Below, piece after piece: positions 1 to 13,600 of a DNA stretch of 64,000 bases. Positions within the stretch are counted from its first letter, which is position 1. Each line of letters begins with the position of its first letter. The position numbers and the translations under genes were made by a program. The stretch covers positions 36,425,739-36,489,738 of the forward strand of contig NC_079223.1 in the NCBI RefSeq assembly GCF_029633865.1, in the 5' to 3' direction. The DNA is from Lampris incognitus. Its lineage: Eukaryota > Chordata > Actinopteri > Lampriformes > Lampridae. The notes below the pieces were generated by a model. The model was given only the letters and a program-made list of their open reading frames with translations. It was not told the origin of the DNA and made no database searches.

Positions 1-720
1 AGCTGAATAATGCCATCTTCATTATGAAGTGAGACGAACAGGTCTATCTGCATGCTCCCGTGAAAATATGACATTTCCATGTCTCGTATTGTCATTATGC
101 ACGTCTCAGTCAGGTTACAGTAGCTGAACTGTTCAAGTGCACGTCAGTGTTTCATTTAACTGAAGCAAAATGGAGCAAAACTATATATTCCACAACATAG
201 GGCATGAAAACAGACAAAAGTAGAGTTTTTTTTCTGTTGTTTATAGTGGTGTCAATGCAAATGTTTTTATGACAAGTAACCATGTAAAAGGCTTTTCAGT
301 GTTCTAGGCGTCACGGTTTGCTAGACTTTGATAGGATATGAGAACATGATGTGAACATAATGGGATCAAGTCAAACATCAGACATCCTTCACATTCTCAA
401 GTCCATTCACAAGTCACAACCAATGTAGCAATGCAATTCGCAGTATCAGCCAAGATGCCAGTAAGATCAGCAAGACGATGATCTTTGGCAGCAAATTAAT
501 TGCAGCATCAGTATCAAGCTGCATCACTCTATATTCTGATCAGTTTAGGAGTAATCATCATCTGGGCATATGGTGAATACCCATTGTTGAAGTTAAAAAA
601 AAACAAACATTCTTTCATGATTCTAGTTACATGTTACATGGACGTTACGGTGGCCATAGGGTTTGCTACATGCATCACAAAGATGGGTGATAATGTTTTT
701 TTATTGACTGGTCTCCACAG

Positions 721-1321
721 CCTGGTTACCTGTACCTCCTGCACTACCTCGGTGCTGGTAGTAGTTTTGTGTGTATCTGTTTCTACACGGTGCTGCTCAC
801 TTCACTAACCGGGAGGTGTGCACTGACGGGATGTGAGAAGGTACTGTACCCGATGCGCATAATCTCCACTGCCATCCAGATCATCGTCACCATCTTCTGT
901 ATCCTTTCATAAGCTTCGATGCAAGATTCAGCCTTGTCTGTTGGTCTGTCCGTCCATCTATCTGTCAGTCAAGTATGCCTCATAACACTTCAGTGTGGGT
1001 ACACAATGACTTGTTGCCTCAGTTATGCATGATCACACCCAAATGCTCTCACAAACAATGACATACCAATTACCTTATATGTCATACGATGTGTGTTATA
1101 TACATCCTTGACATTTAACACCCACAGACTGCATATTGTTCGCCCAGGCTGATTACTGGTGCCAGCTGGTCGGGGCCGTATTTGAGTGGACGCTCAGTGT
1201 CAACCTGGAGTTGTTCGAGCTCAGCTACGCCGTGGAGTTCTGTTTCTTCTCCTCCTCCATGTTTTCAAATCTGCTGGAAAAGCGAGACGAGGAGAAGCCA
1301 TTCATGCTGGGGATGTCTTGA
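721..1321 (+). CDS. TMEM150/DRAM-family membrane protein, 3' end (partial, two exons)
   Basis: Two exons are supported, 721-898 and 1128-1321. Exon 721 follows a CACAG acceptor and ends at TTCT|GTATCC. Exon 1128 follows CCCACAG and ends in TGA. The junction codon T|AC keeps the frame, giving 123 codons plus stop. The peptide has a hydrophobic segment beginning LHYLGAGSSFVC, a second around MRIISTAIQIIVTIF, then a third stretch with FEWTLSV and ELSYAVEF and a short charged tail (LEKRDEEK). The spacing of membrane segments and the GAVFEWT-like motif resemble the Frag1/DRAM/Sfk1 family, whose members sit in plasma or lysosomal membranes. The family call is from memory of motif patterns, not an alignment. 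Upstream exons were not found and may lie before the window. A different Frag1-superfamily protein is the main alternative. Confidence 0.6.
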
Positions 1322-2894
1322 GTCTGAGGCTGCCGGGCTCCGGTGGAGGGACACACGTGGAGCAGGTGGACTTTCTCAGGCATCTGCTGGACCACGTGAA
1401 TGACTCGCAACCACTTCGAAGAAAAAAAAGCGCTTGTCTTATTTATATTTCCCTAACGTCTGCATCGTTGATGACTTTGTTTATGAGGAGGTTATCGTGC
1501 TCCAGCTCATCCGGGGACTTTGCAGTGTACATATTGGTTTAATTTATTGTGCGAAACGCATGACCCCGATTCCCTTCAGAAACGCGAGTCACTGTCAAGT
1601 GTATGTTAGTTCACGATACGCTGCTGGGGGTAAGCAATTTCCGAGGAAAGAGCGTAAACAAGTAATTCCTGTTATACTTTACATATTATGCGTAATTTTT
1701 CATTTTGATAACCTGCCAACAGAACAAACGTCTAAACAGTCTCGAGCACTACATTTTAAGCATCTTAATGTACCATGTAGAATATAAGCTGTTTTCCAGA
1801 ACCATACACTTTAATTACATTTTCATTACACTCAGGGTTTTTGTGCAATATATATATATATATTTTTTTTTATTTCCCCGGGTATGAACACGATCAACAC
1901 TGAATGAAAACCATTGAAGTACTTCACAATTAGTAAATAGTGTTCTTGATATTCTTGGTTTGGGTCTCTGTACATGCGCATAGCGGTCAGTTTGATAATA
2001 AAATACTCGGCATTAATATGTGTTGAAGTCATGTTGTTGTTGTCTCCATCCACCTGCTATCAAAACACCTTACGGCCACGATGAAAGTCTCTTTCAAAAA
2101 GCTTGGTGAGCGTTGCGAGATCACAGCTGAGTGTACAATAATCCCCATAACGTCAGCAGATCCTGTTTGAATGGAAGACAAACGCTGGGAGTGACGTCGC
2201 AGGGGGCGTGGTCTAACGAGAACAATGTGCGGCGAGGACGAGCTATGCCGCAGAACCTGAAGAGTGAAATGCAGGGGCCGGTTTGGAAGAGTGTGTGTGT
2301 GTTGCCTCAACCATTCCCATTACAGGGTGGTTAGGCGTTGTCGAGCCTCCACGCCTGGAATTTGAAATGGAAGTATTCAGTGATACTTTAGTTTGTGACA
2401 TAATAACAACAGTGACTTCAGAAAGAACTGGTTTGGCGGTGACTGCTAGCCATTTAGTTAAAGCGAACTTGTCTAAATGTTTGCCAACTCTCATAACCTC
2501 AGTGGTGTACTTCACCGAACAAGAGACAATGGAGGCACTCACTAGATTAAATGCTTTCTTCTTGCTGTTCCCTTCCCTTGGCTCAGGGAGGGAATACCTA
2601 AATTCCTGTTAGAGTGATATACGGGATTACTTCCCCTCCCTTGTATCCCCTCCCTTTGGCCAAGGTCTCAAAAATGCGAACTTCGAATCCAAGTGCATCC
2701 CACAGCTCCCCCCCCCGCCCCCATGTGATCTTAGACAAACACAATCTCCTGGACAATTAGTAGAAATACAATCTTAACTGCTTCATGCTCATTACTACGT
2801 TAAAGTTATTGAAGAAGCTTTTCTGGTCTGGGTTGAATTTTATGAAGGCTACTCAAAAGCACAAACTAGTAAGGAATAGATGTAGGCTATATTT
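1322..2894. other. Intergenic stretch with a CpG-richer patch near 2.1-2.3 kb
   Basis: This follows the TMEM150-like stop and probably begins with its 3' UTR. Around 2188-2290 there is a GTGACGTCGC element (CRE-like) next to GGGGCGTGG and a run of CpGs, which could be a promoter, but no convincing first exon was found. An open frame at 2283-2612 has no family I recognise. The rest shows nothing else I can support. Confidence 0.35.
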
Positions 2895-3085
2895 CCATCC
2901 ATCCATTATCCAAACCGCTTATCCTACTCAGGGTCGCAGGGATGCTGGAGCCTATCCCAGCAGTCATTGGGCAACAGGCAGGGAGACACCCTGGACAGGC
3001 CGCCAGTCCATCACAGGGCCGACACGCGCACGCACACACACACACCAAGGGACAATTTTAGTATGGCCGATTCACCTGACCTACC
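2895..3085 (-). repeat. Fish interspersed repeat (tRNA-SINE-associated family), 3' part
   Basis: The stretch begins with CATCCATCCATTATCCAAAC and continues through a block reading GCTGGAGCCTATCCCAGCAG to a short CA run and GGCCGATTCACCTGACCTAC. The same blocks recur at 26372-26735 (+), 51057-51481 (-) and, as a short piece, 57899-57978 (+). The recurrence inside this window is direct evidence for a dispersed family. Confidence 0.8.
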
Positions 3086-4635
3086 AAATTAAAATGTTTG
3101 TATAGTGTATAACTGTAGCTATAGGTGTAATCTCAAAAGTGTGCACGTATGAAACAACCAGATTGTAGTTGTTAATAAAGATCAAACACTGCAATGACAA
3201 AACTTAAATGGCAGTCTCCATGCTGGCATTAGCGCTTCCGCCCAGTTATGTTGATGACTTGCGGAGGGTAGGAGAGGTTGTGAGGGCCCTTCCAACGATG
3301 CATTCCGTTCCCTTCTCTCACTCCAGTATATATATGGGCTGACAAATTCCTACGTCAAATACCATTAATACAGTTAAAAAATAAATAATAAAGTTGTCTG
3401 AATCTTAATTAACAGTTCACCCAAAAGACAAGAGAGGAAAAGTGGGAAGTACCAAATGAGAACTGAATGCAGCCGACAGTCGAGTGATACAGCCACAAGA
3501 ATCCTCAAAAAGGAGCAACACAAAAAGGAGACTGCATGATTCTGGTTTTAATGCAAAGCACTTAACTTTTACTTGAAAGAAGGTAATATACATCCTGGAA
3601 TTACAGATAATAAAGATACATTATGAGCAAAATCATTTCACAATTAATATCATCTCTCTTTTGCATCAACCCAGAGAGCGGTGTGATATATCTACAGTTT
3701 TGTTAGGAAGAAAACAGTGAGACGCACACTTAATTCTGTCCAGGCATCTTTACTGTATACTGTAAAATGTTTTTTTTTCAATATTAAGCAGTAGTCCACA
3801 TCGTTAACCTCCTCAATAACAAAAGAAAAAAAAGAAAAGAAGAAGAAACAAGAGTCTAAGGGTTGTACTCCATCTAAGTAGTTGATCTGCAATGCATACA
3901 TTATAAATAAATGTAAGGGGAAGCAAAAAGTAAATCAAGAGTTTAAAATAGTACTACAAGCAGTATTTCAAAATTCCAGCATGGCTGAAACAATATGTGG
4001 CCTTTCGTCCAAATATCATACTTTGGAGTGTGACCACAGCTAACCTTTTACAAACCTTTACGAAAATGTATGATCTCCAACAGGTGCATCCGGAAGCCCA
4101 TCCAATGCTCAACACCTCTAGATGCATCAACTTAAAACTGCCAATAAAAATTCTCTCTGAATAAACTAAGTTACCTACCATCTTGTCCTGTGAGATGAGA
4201 AAGCTTTCAGAAGGAGAACTTCGCATGATCAAAAAAAAAAAAAAAAAAAAAAAAATCTTATAGTTAAGAAAGGGTTTTTTGTGGCAACTCTAAGCTTTGA
4301 GTAATGGAAACGCTCCTCCTCAGCAAAGCTGGAGTGAGTCACTGGTATTAACGACAGAAATGCCTCAAATCTTTTAAGTAACTCAATTGTGCTCTCTAGC
4401 TCACATCCGTCATGTTCTGCTAAATACTGTTCTTACCACGCTCTTCCCCACTTTAACAAAAAGGTACTTGATCAGCCAATTACTCTGGTTGGGGAAGCAC
4501 CATCTGTGTACACTATAAACAAGTCTCTTTTCAATAAAAAGGAAGGACACTACAATAGTTGACAGCTCAAAAGTATTTTGATAATGCAGGTTGGTAATTG
4601 CTTAAACCTACGGCAAGTTGAAATGGAGGATATCT
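3086..4635 (-). other. Probable eif4e 3' UTR and flank
   Basis: This AT-rich stretch lies directly downstream of the eif4e stop codon (minus strand). It contains an oligo(A) run on the plus strand at about 4229-4256. An ATTAAA-type polyadenylation signal can be read on the minus strand near 3544-3549, but the 3' end cannot be fixed. No further coding exon is seen. Confidence 0.4.
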
Positions 4636-7600
4636 TCAAACAGAGTACATGTTCTTGGTGGTGGAGCCACTCTTGCTGGACGTGTCGTCATGTGACTGGT
4701 AGCCAATCATGGCTTTCATGGGGAGGTTCAGTCGCTCTTTATATTGTTGTCTGTGGGCGGAGAGGGAAATAGGTACATTTAATGTGTACTTTGTGAAGCG
4801 TAATTGGTCTACACCAAGTCTACTTGGTGTCACCATCTAGTGGTCAACTATGGGTGACAAATCAACTTACAACCATTACTTCTACATACTGCATGACTTA
4901 TTGTTTCATATAGGCACTCTAATATCACGTATAATGAGACGACAATGCGAACACCATGCATTCTTACCCTATCGTCATGATGGATTCCCTGTTTTGGCAG
5001 TTGCTGGTCCAGATGGCTATTTTATCACCCTTAGGTCTGACATTGACCACAGCACCGCACACATCTTCACTGGCTTCATCAAACGACTCTCCAACTAAAC
5101 ACAAAAGCTACAAAACACAGGGCGTGACATATCAGAGGATTATGAGCCATTTATAAAGGGATGGTGTTCAGGTGCATCTGACAGATGGCCTGTTTTATGA
5201 AAAGCAACAGAGGCCAAAGGCAGTCTTACCGTCTCCATCCAATATCGGTCGAGGTCATTGTGTCTCTGCTGTTTGCTGAGGGTTATCAGCCATCGTCCTC
5301 CTAACTTGTTCCTGTCATCCTCCCACATGGGCTTGATCCCATCCTAAGTGCACAAAGCAAACAGGACTTAGAATGCAAGCTTCTGGTTTATTGGAATAAT
5401 CTACCAATTTAGGATGGCTAACATAATTTTTGACTGAATATTTTCACAAAAACACACAACCATAAAACGTGATCAAAACCTAAAAAAACAAAAGCAAAAA
5501 ACAAACAAATGTATTCCACACAGATTTATCGACAGAAACTACCTACTGATGACTGTTAATTTCTTTTCATTGCACTGTGTACATAAATAACATCTATTAT
5601 GCCTATTACACCTTAGGGGTAATAGACATTGAGTCCTAGGTAGGTGGATACTTTTCAAAGATAATTTTAGATGCACTTTGTTTTTTCTTCTTTAAAACAT
5701 TTGATTCCTGTCCTTGTGTCTTTATGTACAGCCTAACCACCCAGACAAAATCCTAGTTTACGCAAACTTGCTTGAGGCACAGGATTAGCAAACTTGTGCA
5801 ATGCCCCTAAAGTATGTAAGGGTTAAGGCCTGGGAGCACGAGATGAAACCCAGGTTCTCAAGACACATGTGAATGTCACCAACCACAACACCATTAGCTC
5901 CCTGCCCATTAATGAGAATCAGAATGCTGCGTGTTCAAATGTTGTGAATGTGCACAGACTGCACATTCAAAACATTAAACAGGGTCACTTGCTGAAATGA
6001 AACACATGGAATGTAACAACATTATGAAGTATTTAGGTAAATCCCCCCCCCCCACACACACACAGATCAGCCAAAGCATTAAAACCACTATGCATGTGGG
6101 GGTCTGGTCTGATCCCACAGAAGAGTAACTGAAAAAGTTAAAGCTGGCTATGATAGACAGGTGTCAGAACACACAATGCATCACAGCTTGCTGTGTAGTC
6201 GCAGACCAGTCAGAGTGCGCACGATGACCCAACCACCATCGTAAGCGCCTACAATGGGCACATGAGCGTCAGAATTGGACCATGGAGCAGTGGAAGAAGG
6301 TGGCCTAGTCTGATGAGTAACGCTTTTTTCTACATCATGTGGAAGGCTGGATGCGTCGTTTACCTGGGGGAAGAGATGGCATCAGGATGCACTGTGGGAA
6401 GAAGGCAAGCTGGCGGAGGGAGTGTGATGTTTGGGGCAATGTTCTGCTGGGAAACCTTGGGTCCTGGCATTCATGTGGATGTTGCTTTGACACGTACCAC
6501 CGACCTAAACATCGTTGCAGACCAGGTACACCCCTTCCTGGCAATGGTATTCCCTGATGGCAGTGGCTTCTTTCAGCAGGATAATGTACACTGCAAAATT
6601 GTTCAGCAATAGTTTGAGGAACATGACAAAGAGTTCAAGGTGTTGCCTTGGCCTCCAAATTCCCCAGAATTCAATCCAATCAAGCATCTGTGGGATTGTG
6701 CTGGGAATACAAGTCCTATCCATGGAAGCTCTACCTTGCAACTAACAGGACTTAAAGGATGTGCTGCTAATGTCTTGGTGCCAGATACTAGAGTACACCC
6801 TTTCAGAGGCCTTGTGGAGTCCATGCCTCATTGGGTCAGAACTGTTTTGGCGGCACGAGGGGGACCTACACAATATTAGGCAGGTGGTTTTTAATGTTTT
6901 GGCTGATGGGTGTATATACAGACACACACACACACAACTTCGTTTAGGTTTGTGAAAGTCCTTACCTTAAATAAGCAATAGTCACAGCCAAATCCCAGTT
7001 TACTTGGCTGTTGTATGTGGTTGTATAGCCTGTAAGAAAAATGAGTGACGTCAAAATGCCAAAGTTGTGACTTAAGTGCCAACACTGGCCTCACCACAAT
7101 GGTATACATTTTAAATAATATCACTGCATTGAAACTGCAAATTTAATCGAGAATGGAATATAGTAAATACTTTAAAGGGACACCTCTGTTTTTCAACTTT
7201 ATTTACTTACATATTGGTCCTCAGTAATGCTCACTATAGGACAGTGCCATTTCTGTATAATCGCTCTTAATGGTCTAAGTCTGCACAGTTCAGCAAAAGT
7301 AACAGATCAGATCAGTATTCAATATCGGCGGATAGTTAAAAGATCCATACTCAATTGGTATTGAAAAATTGATATTAGTGCATCTCAACTACAGAGTTGA
7401 TGATGATTCCCGTTCAGCTAGACTCCTTCTATGAGATCATGGTAATTTTAAGAGTAAAATACAAAAAGCAGAAACGGCCATCTGAGAAAAAACTGTAGAA
7501 CATGTAATGGAAGAGGACATATTTTAAGATATTTTGGCAGTCTGCTGTTTCTATAAGGCGGAGTCCACTGAAGAGGAATTACATGAAATGGAGTTGGATA

Positions 7601-10600
7601 TTTGACTGCAGTGTTCACAATGAATTCTGGGTACTGTAGTAAACATTGAATCTAATCAGAATTTGACTGCAAGCAGAAAAATTCTCAGCCAATACTGGGC
7701 ATATTTGATTTTTTCTTGCATCTAGTGTGAAGTTAAAGTTTGTTTATTTGTCAAATGCACAACAATACAGTGGTTGCAGACATTGCTGTACAACGAAATG
7801 CTCAGAAGTCAGGCTAACTACACTAAAATCTAAAATTTAACAGCATTTACAGGTAAGGATTTTTTAAATTTTATTTTCTCCCCAATTGTATTTCGCCAAT
7901 TACCCCACTCTTCCGAGCCGTCCCGGTCACTGCTCCACCCCCTCTGCCAATCCGGGAAGGGCTGCAGACTACCACATGCCTCCTCCGATACACCTGGCGT
8001 CACCAGCTGCTTCTTTTCATCTGACAGTGAGGAGCTTCGCCAGTGGGACGTAGCACGTGGGAGGATCACACTATTCCCCCCAGTTCCCCCTCCCCCTGAA
8101 CAGGCACCCCGGCCGACCAGAGGAGGCGCTAGCGCAGCGACCAGGACACATACCCACATCCAGCTTCTGACGACGCAAACACGCCAGGGGTAACGCGGAG
8201 ATTCGAACTGGCGATCCCCGTGTTGGTAGGCAATGGAATAGACCGCTACGCTACCTGAACGCCCCAGGCCAGGCTTATTTTTAATTTAAAAATAACAAGA
8301 GTCCAACTTTAACATTTAACAGTCCAATGTACAGTATTTGCAGGGGTTGGCAATAAAAGTAACAGAGAGAAAAAATAAAACTTTAAAAACTAAAAAAAAA
8401 AAAAAAGGGTGATGAATAGTGCAGCAGCTCTATAAATTGAGGTAACATGACAGGCATCTGACATAACATCAACAATGATGATGAGCAGTGGCGGTTGATG
8501 CTAAATTTTTTTTTGGGGGAGGGTGCAATTTACCTTGGCGCAAAGTAGGCCTTGGACAATGTAGGTAGCCTATAGATTTTATCAGGGTTCGCAGACAGTG
8601 GATGATTGACAGGTGAGACGAGGCGTGGTGGGTGTGAACATGACAGACAGCCACGAGAATTGTCCAATCACGAGATAAAAAACCCCATTAAAACAATACC
8701 AATTCGCTGCCAATAAAAGTGGGAGTGTCCGGGGCGCACAGAACTGTGCCCCATGGAAAATCTGAGGAAACCAATTACACAGTAGCCTCAGATCACCTTC
8801 TTACGAGTAAACCCAGTATAATTTCATGTGTCACAACCACACTAGTGCAGGGAAAAGTAAAAACCACTGTAGGCTACCGTTCGGTTTGACAAGAAAGACA
8901 GCTTGGTGAGACTCCCTATCAACCTTACACAACTTGGTAAAAATCTTGTTTTTAGATGTAGGCGTCTTATCAATGTGCCTCTCTCTCCAGCCGTCTTTTC
9001 AGTTCTTGTGAAGAAAGCTGATGAAGTCAGTCATTTGTGTACTGTTCAATTACCAGATGCCGTCATGGCATATATGATTACGAACCTGACGCAATGGTTT
9101 ACTGTCTGTCACTGCATAGACAGAACCCGTTCTCTGGCTAACAGCTAACTTTCAGACAGGACGACAAGTACGAATACTTATGTTGTACTGGGAGTAGGTG
9201 GGATACTGGTTTCCATGTAAATGTACTCCAGTAAATTGACCAGTATCAAGATGCTGTATTCTGTTTCTGTGTTTTCATAACCCATTTAACAGAATGTGTG
9301 ATTTCTACTTTGTAACAAATAAGAATTTTAGTACAAAACCCTACTTGTGGATTTTCTGCACTGAATGAAGGACAAAACCTGTCTATGGAAAACCCCTTCT
9401 TTTGAATTATTCCCTTTTTCCACCCTTGTTAGTTTGACTAAATCATGATTTCATGACGGGGTTAGAGGAGAAAAAGACTTACGCCCAAAAATCTTCCACT
9501 GTGTCAAACTTGGAGATGAGACGCAAGTTCTCTGTCCAGCTTTTGCTCTTGTCATTTTTGAAATACCACAGGGCCCATCTAGGAGAAAAAAAAACAGCAA
9601 TACCTTTTACAAAACTTCATTGATTTTCATAGTGCTGTGGAAAGACATGTTTACGAAAAATGGGGAATAGGTTCTTATACAGAATTATCAATGCTTTAGA
9701 TAAAACTATTTGGACAAAGACCTTAGATTTCTCATGAACATGGTCGATTAACATGACCTAACGCAAATCAGCAGGGCCCCTGGACCTCATGTATGCCTGA
9801 TGTGTACTTTGCCTTAGCAAAAACAGTGGCCTAAATGACATCCCATCATCCCATCTCTTATCAATGTTATAAGAGCCTCAATATATCCCAATATAAAGTA
9901 ACCACAAAGAGTCTAAAACAGAGCCCTATCAATTTAACTTGGATATACAGGACCTGTTTCATCACAGAATACAACAGCTTGGCAGAGTGGCATGAATATC
10001 AATGCAGAAGAACAGAGAAACCAGGCAGTCACCCGCCCTACAAATGCACCCATTGTGTATGAGGGGTGCCATTATTCTTTCATCTATTCCCAGGAAGGGT
10101 AGGCCTGGTAAGGGGAGGGCTGAGGGCAGAAAAAGGGCATGAGATGAACCCTGTGCACCTCCCCTCAAAACCCACCAACACTGTAACTGTTCCAATAACC
10201 CCCCCCCCCCCGATACACACACACACCCTGAAAGAATGCCATCATATCACATTCAGCAAAGCCAAATCAGCAGACTAGAGACAAGCAGTACATGCAGGCT
10301 AACATTACAGAAAGGTATTGGCATGATGTCCTACCCCGCATACACAAATTATTATACAACCCTGTTGCAGAGATATGAGGTGGCACACAGGCATAAGGCA
10401 TGACTCTTACAGTGCACCAAGCCGAGTGCACTGAGACATACAAACACACCAGATTAGGTAAAGCCTTCGATGGAGGGGGCACCCCAGTGAGTCACCTAGT
10501 AGAACGCGTACCACATAAAGTTGAGTCTTTACTGCAGCGGCCTGGGTTAGAATCCAGCCCAGACCCTTTGCTGCATGTCATCCCCTCTTTCTTTCCTGTC

Positions 10601-13600
10601 TCTTGAATATCGCTATCTAATTAAAAAAAAAAAAAAAGAGGAAAAAAAAGCCTTCGATGGGGAGCAATCCATGATTGGTATTAGTTGCTGTGGAGGCCCA
10701 AGACAAAAATATTGCCACAGGAAAAAGGTAGAACGAGTAGGATTTTCCAGTTGCGGTTTGTAAACACAACATTCAAAGTTGGCCCCTCCTTCCCAGCTCA
10801 ACGACAACAGACGCACACGGCCCCCGACCACAGCTGCCCCAGTGTACAGGCCAACTCACATCGTTCTTCAGTCCCATCCTCAACTTCAGTGCTCGCCAGA
10901 AGGTGAAGGCCAACCCCAGATTTACTCTCGTTTTGGTACGAGCTTTGTCCACTTGGTGCTTCGTCTCGTTATATTTGCATCTTTTTGGTGGTGTCCACCA
11001 TTGTCGTAGTTTCCTCTTGGATGCGTGCTTACAATCTTGACCTGGCACCTGGTTGCTACATTTTTATAGAGTCCCGCTGCCCAAAGGTTAATACCCAGAA
11101 ACATCCCATACACCGCAAAATAAGAAAAACGTGCAGGCAGACGACAGGGTCTCTGCAGATACAGACACCGCCACACACGTCTAGTGGGTCACAAGTGATG
11201 ATTGAGAGGGATTATTTTTGTATGAGGCTATACATTGATTTTTGGGAAAATCCTACTCGTTCTACCTTAAGTTTCAAAATACACAGTTCCATAACACATC
11301 AGTCTTGCCAATTCCAGACAACCCAGAAGCTTAAGAGTCCCTTTCTTCCAATGGCACTTAAGAAAAAAATACAATGCATAAGGCAGTAGACTTGAAAATT
11401 AACATTCTATCCCTGAAATAGTTTATCTAAGGGGGCCTGGAGTCCAAAAACATTTTATGTGGTTACAAAAAAATCTGAAATCCCAACAGCACTATGATGA
11501 AAGTGCACTATTCACAGGATAGGCTATGTGTAAGACATAAGTCTAATTTGTTATGAATCAAAATGTTTCACAATTTGGGTTTAGCCATTGCATGGGACAT
11601 TTTCTTGTATAGGACACATTGCAAAAAGACAAAATTATCCACCTCACTGCAAAATTAACTGTTTATAATAGGACCAAATGGTTAATTCTATGTAGGTATG
11701 GAACACATTGTGAGATAAGGTTGTATCTACTAGTTTGAGGAAACAAGTATTGTTTTAAGATTACTGAAAATAGCGCATCTGGGTGGCGTAGCAGTCGATT
11801 TTGTTGACTACCAACACGGGGATCGCCAGTTTGAATCCGCGTGTTACCTCCGGCTTGGTCGGGTGTCCCTACAGACATAATTGGCCATGTCTGTGGGTGG
11901 GAAGCCGGATGTAGGTACGTGTCCTGATCGCTGCACTAGCACCTCCTCTAGTCGGTTGGGGTGCCTGTTCAGGGAGGAGGGGGAACTGGGGGGAAATAGC
12001 ATGATCCTCTCATGTGCTATGTCCCCCCGGCGTAACTCCTCACTGCCAGGTGAAAAGAATTGGCTGGTGACTCCACATGTATTGGAGGAGACGTGGTAGT
12101 CTGCAAGTCCCCTGGATCGACAGAGGGGGTGGAGCAGCAACCGGGACGGCTCAGAAGAGTGGGGTAACTGGCCAAGTACAATTAAGGAGAAAAGGGGGGG
12201 GGGGATTACCGAAAATATAACAGTTGAGAAAATATATAACAGCTGAATTTGTTTTGTTGATAAATAAAAAAAAATAATGTTCAACTTGTGCTCAGCTCAA
12301 CAATTATTAACCCTGCCAAGGCAGTAGCCTGGAGGGGGTATTGTGTTTTGTTTTTTTACGTTAATCAGGTGCAGTTTTCCATATATACTTGAACATTTTT
12401 CAGTGCTCCTAAATTTCTTTGTGTAAATGTGTACTTTTTGAGAAAAAAAGTTAGCGGAGAGCCCTGCTATGGTTGACTCATATCAGGTGGTGACTTGATC
12501 AAAAGTTATTAAAATAATTGCTAGAATCCCAAAAATGGGTACGTTATAAAGGACCAACTTCCTCTGGGTCAGTGTTTCTCAACTCTTGGGCCACGATCCA
12601 CTTCTGAATGAGTGTGGTCAAAAAAAAACAAAAAAAACACTTTCATGCTGTAGAAAACGGGTTTATATGATAATTTATCAGCCAACAGACGCTCAAGCCT
12701 CTCCTCTCTGTAGTTGAAACGGAGAAATCTCATGATTTCTTTGAAACAGTTTCTTGCCATCGTTTCTCTGAAAAAACCTCCAACCAGCAGCTGTCAATGT
12801 TCAGATCTCTGCCACCATATTCACCCTTTGCAGACACATCACAATTATCATGTGACGAGGGAGACTGCGCCATGACGGACGGCAGGAAGTGATAGACCAG
12901 GAAATTCAAAAGCGAACAACAAAAACAAACAAAATATTGCGACGGATGAGTAGCTATTATATTTTAAATTTAAGTGATGGCTACCAATAGTCAGAGTAAT
13001 GTTGTGGAGTTGTCCTGTGAAGTGAGTCACCTTGATAACAGGGTTAGCTACCGACCCGTACCTTCTTCCTACCGATGTGTTCATGGATCTAGCAAAATCG
13101 TCCAGTCTGCCCGAGTTCAATCCACACGATCTGTACCACTATGTTACCAACGGAGTGTCCCCATACACAGGTGCTGACCTAAAAGCATACAAAAGTCTGG
13201 ATGCTTACCAGTTCTTTGCAGCTGGTTGGGTTACAGAATCGCGCCGCTACGCTCACAGCAGGGGGATGTACCTCATAATGGCAAAGGTAAGACATAGCTA
13301 GCCAACTGTGTATGTTTTTAACCTGTTTCCCCTAGGATGCCATCAAAACTCAAATCGACTGTAACCAAAAGCGGCTCATACTTTCCTTGCCATTTCATAG
13401 TAGGTTACACAGTCTTGCCATCTAGCTGGCATTTGGGTCATTCCATAGAAAGTGTTAAGTTTGAGTCCACAACATTCAAAGGGGACAAGGAGGCATAGTA
13501 AAACTGTCAGTAATGTTTTCAGTGTCTGAAGCCACTGATTCAAATTTACTGTTTAGCATGAAGCAAAATACAATTAAATAATAAATATACAATTTGTATA

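Noticed and set aside
500-808. 102-codon open frame at the left edge
   Set aside because: It reads the 721-898 exon in the wrong frame. The frame with membrane segments that splices in phase to 1128-1321 is the supported one.
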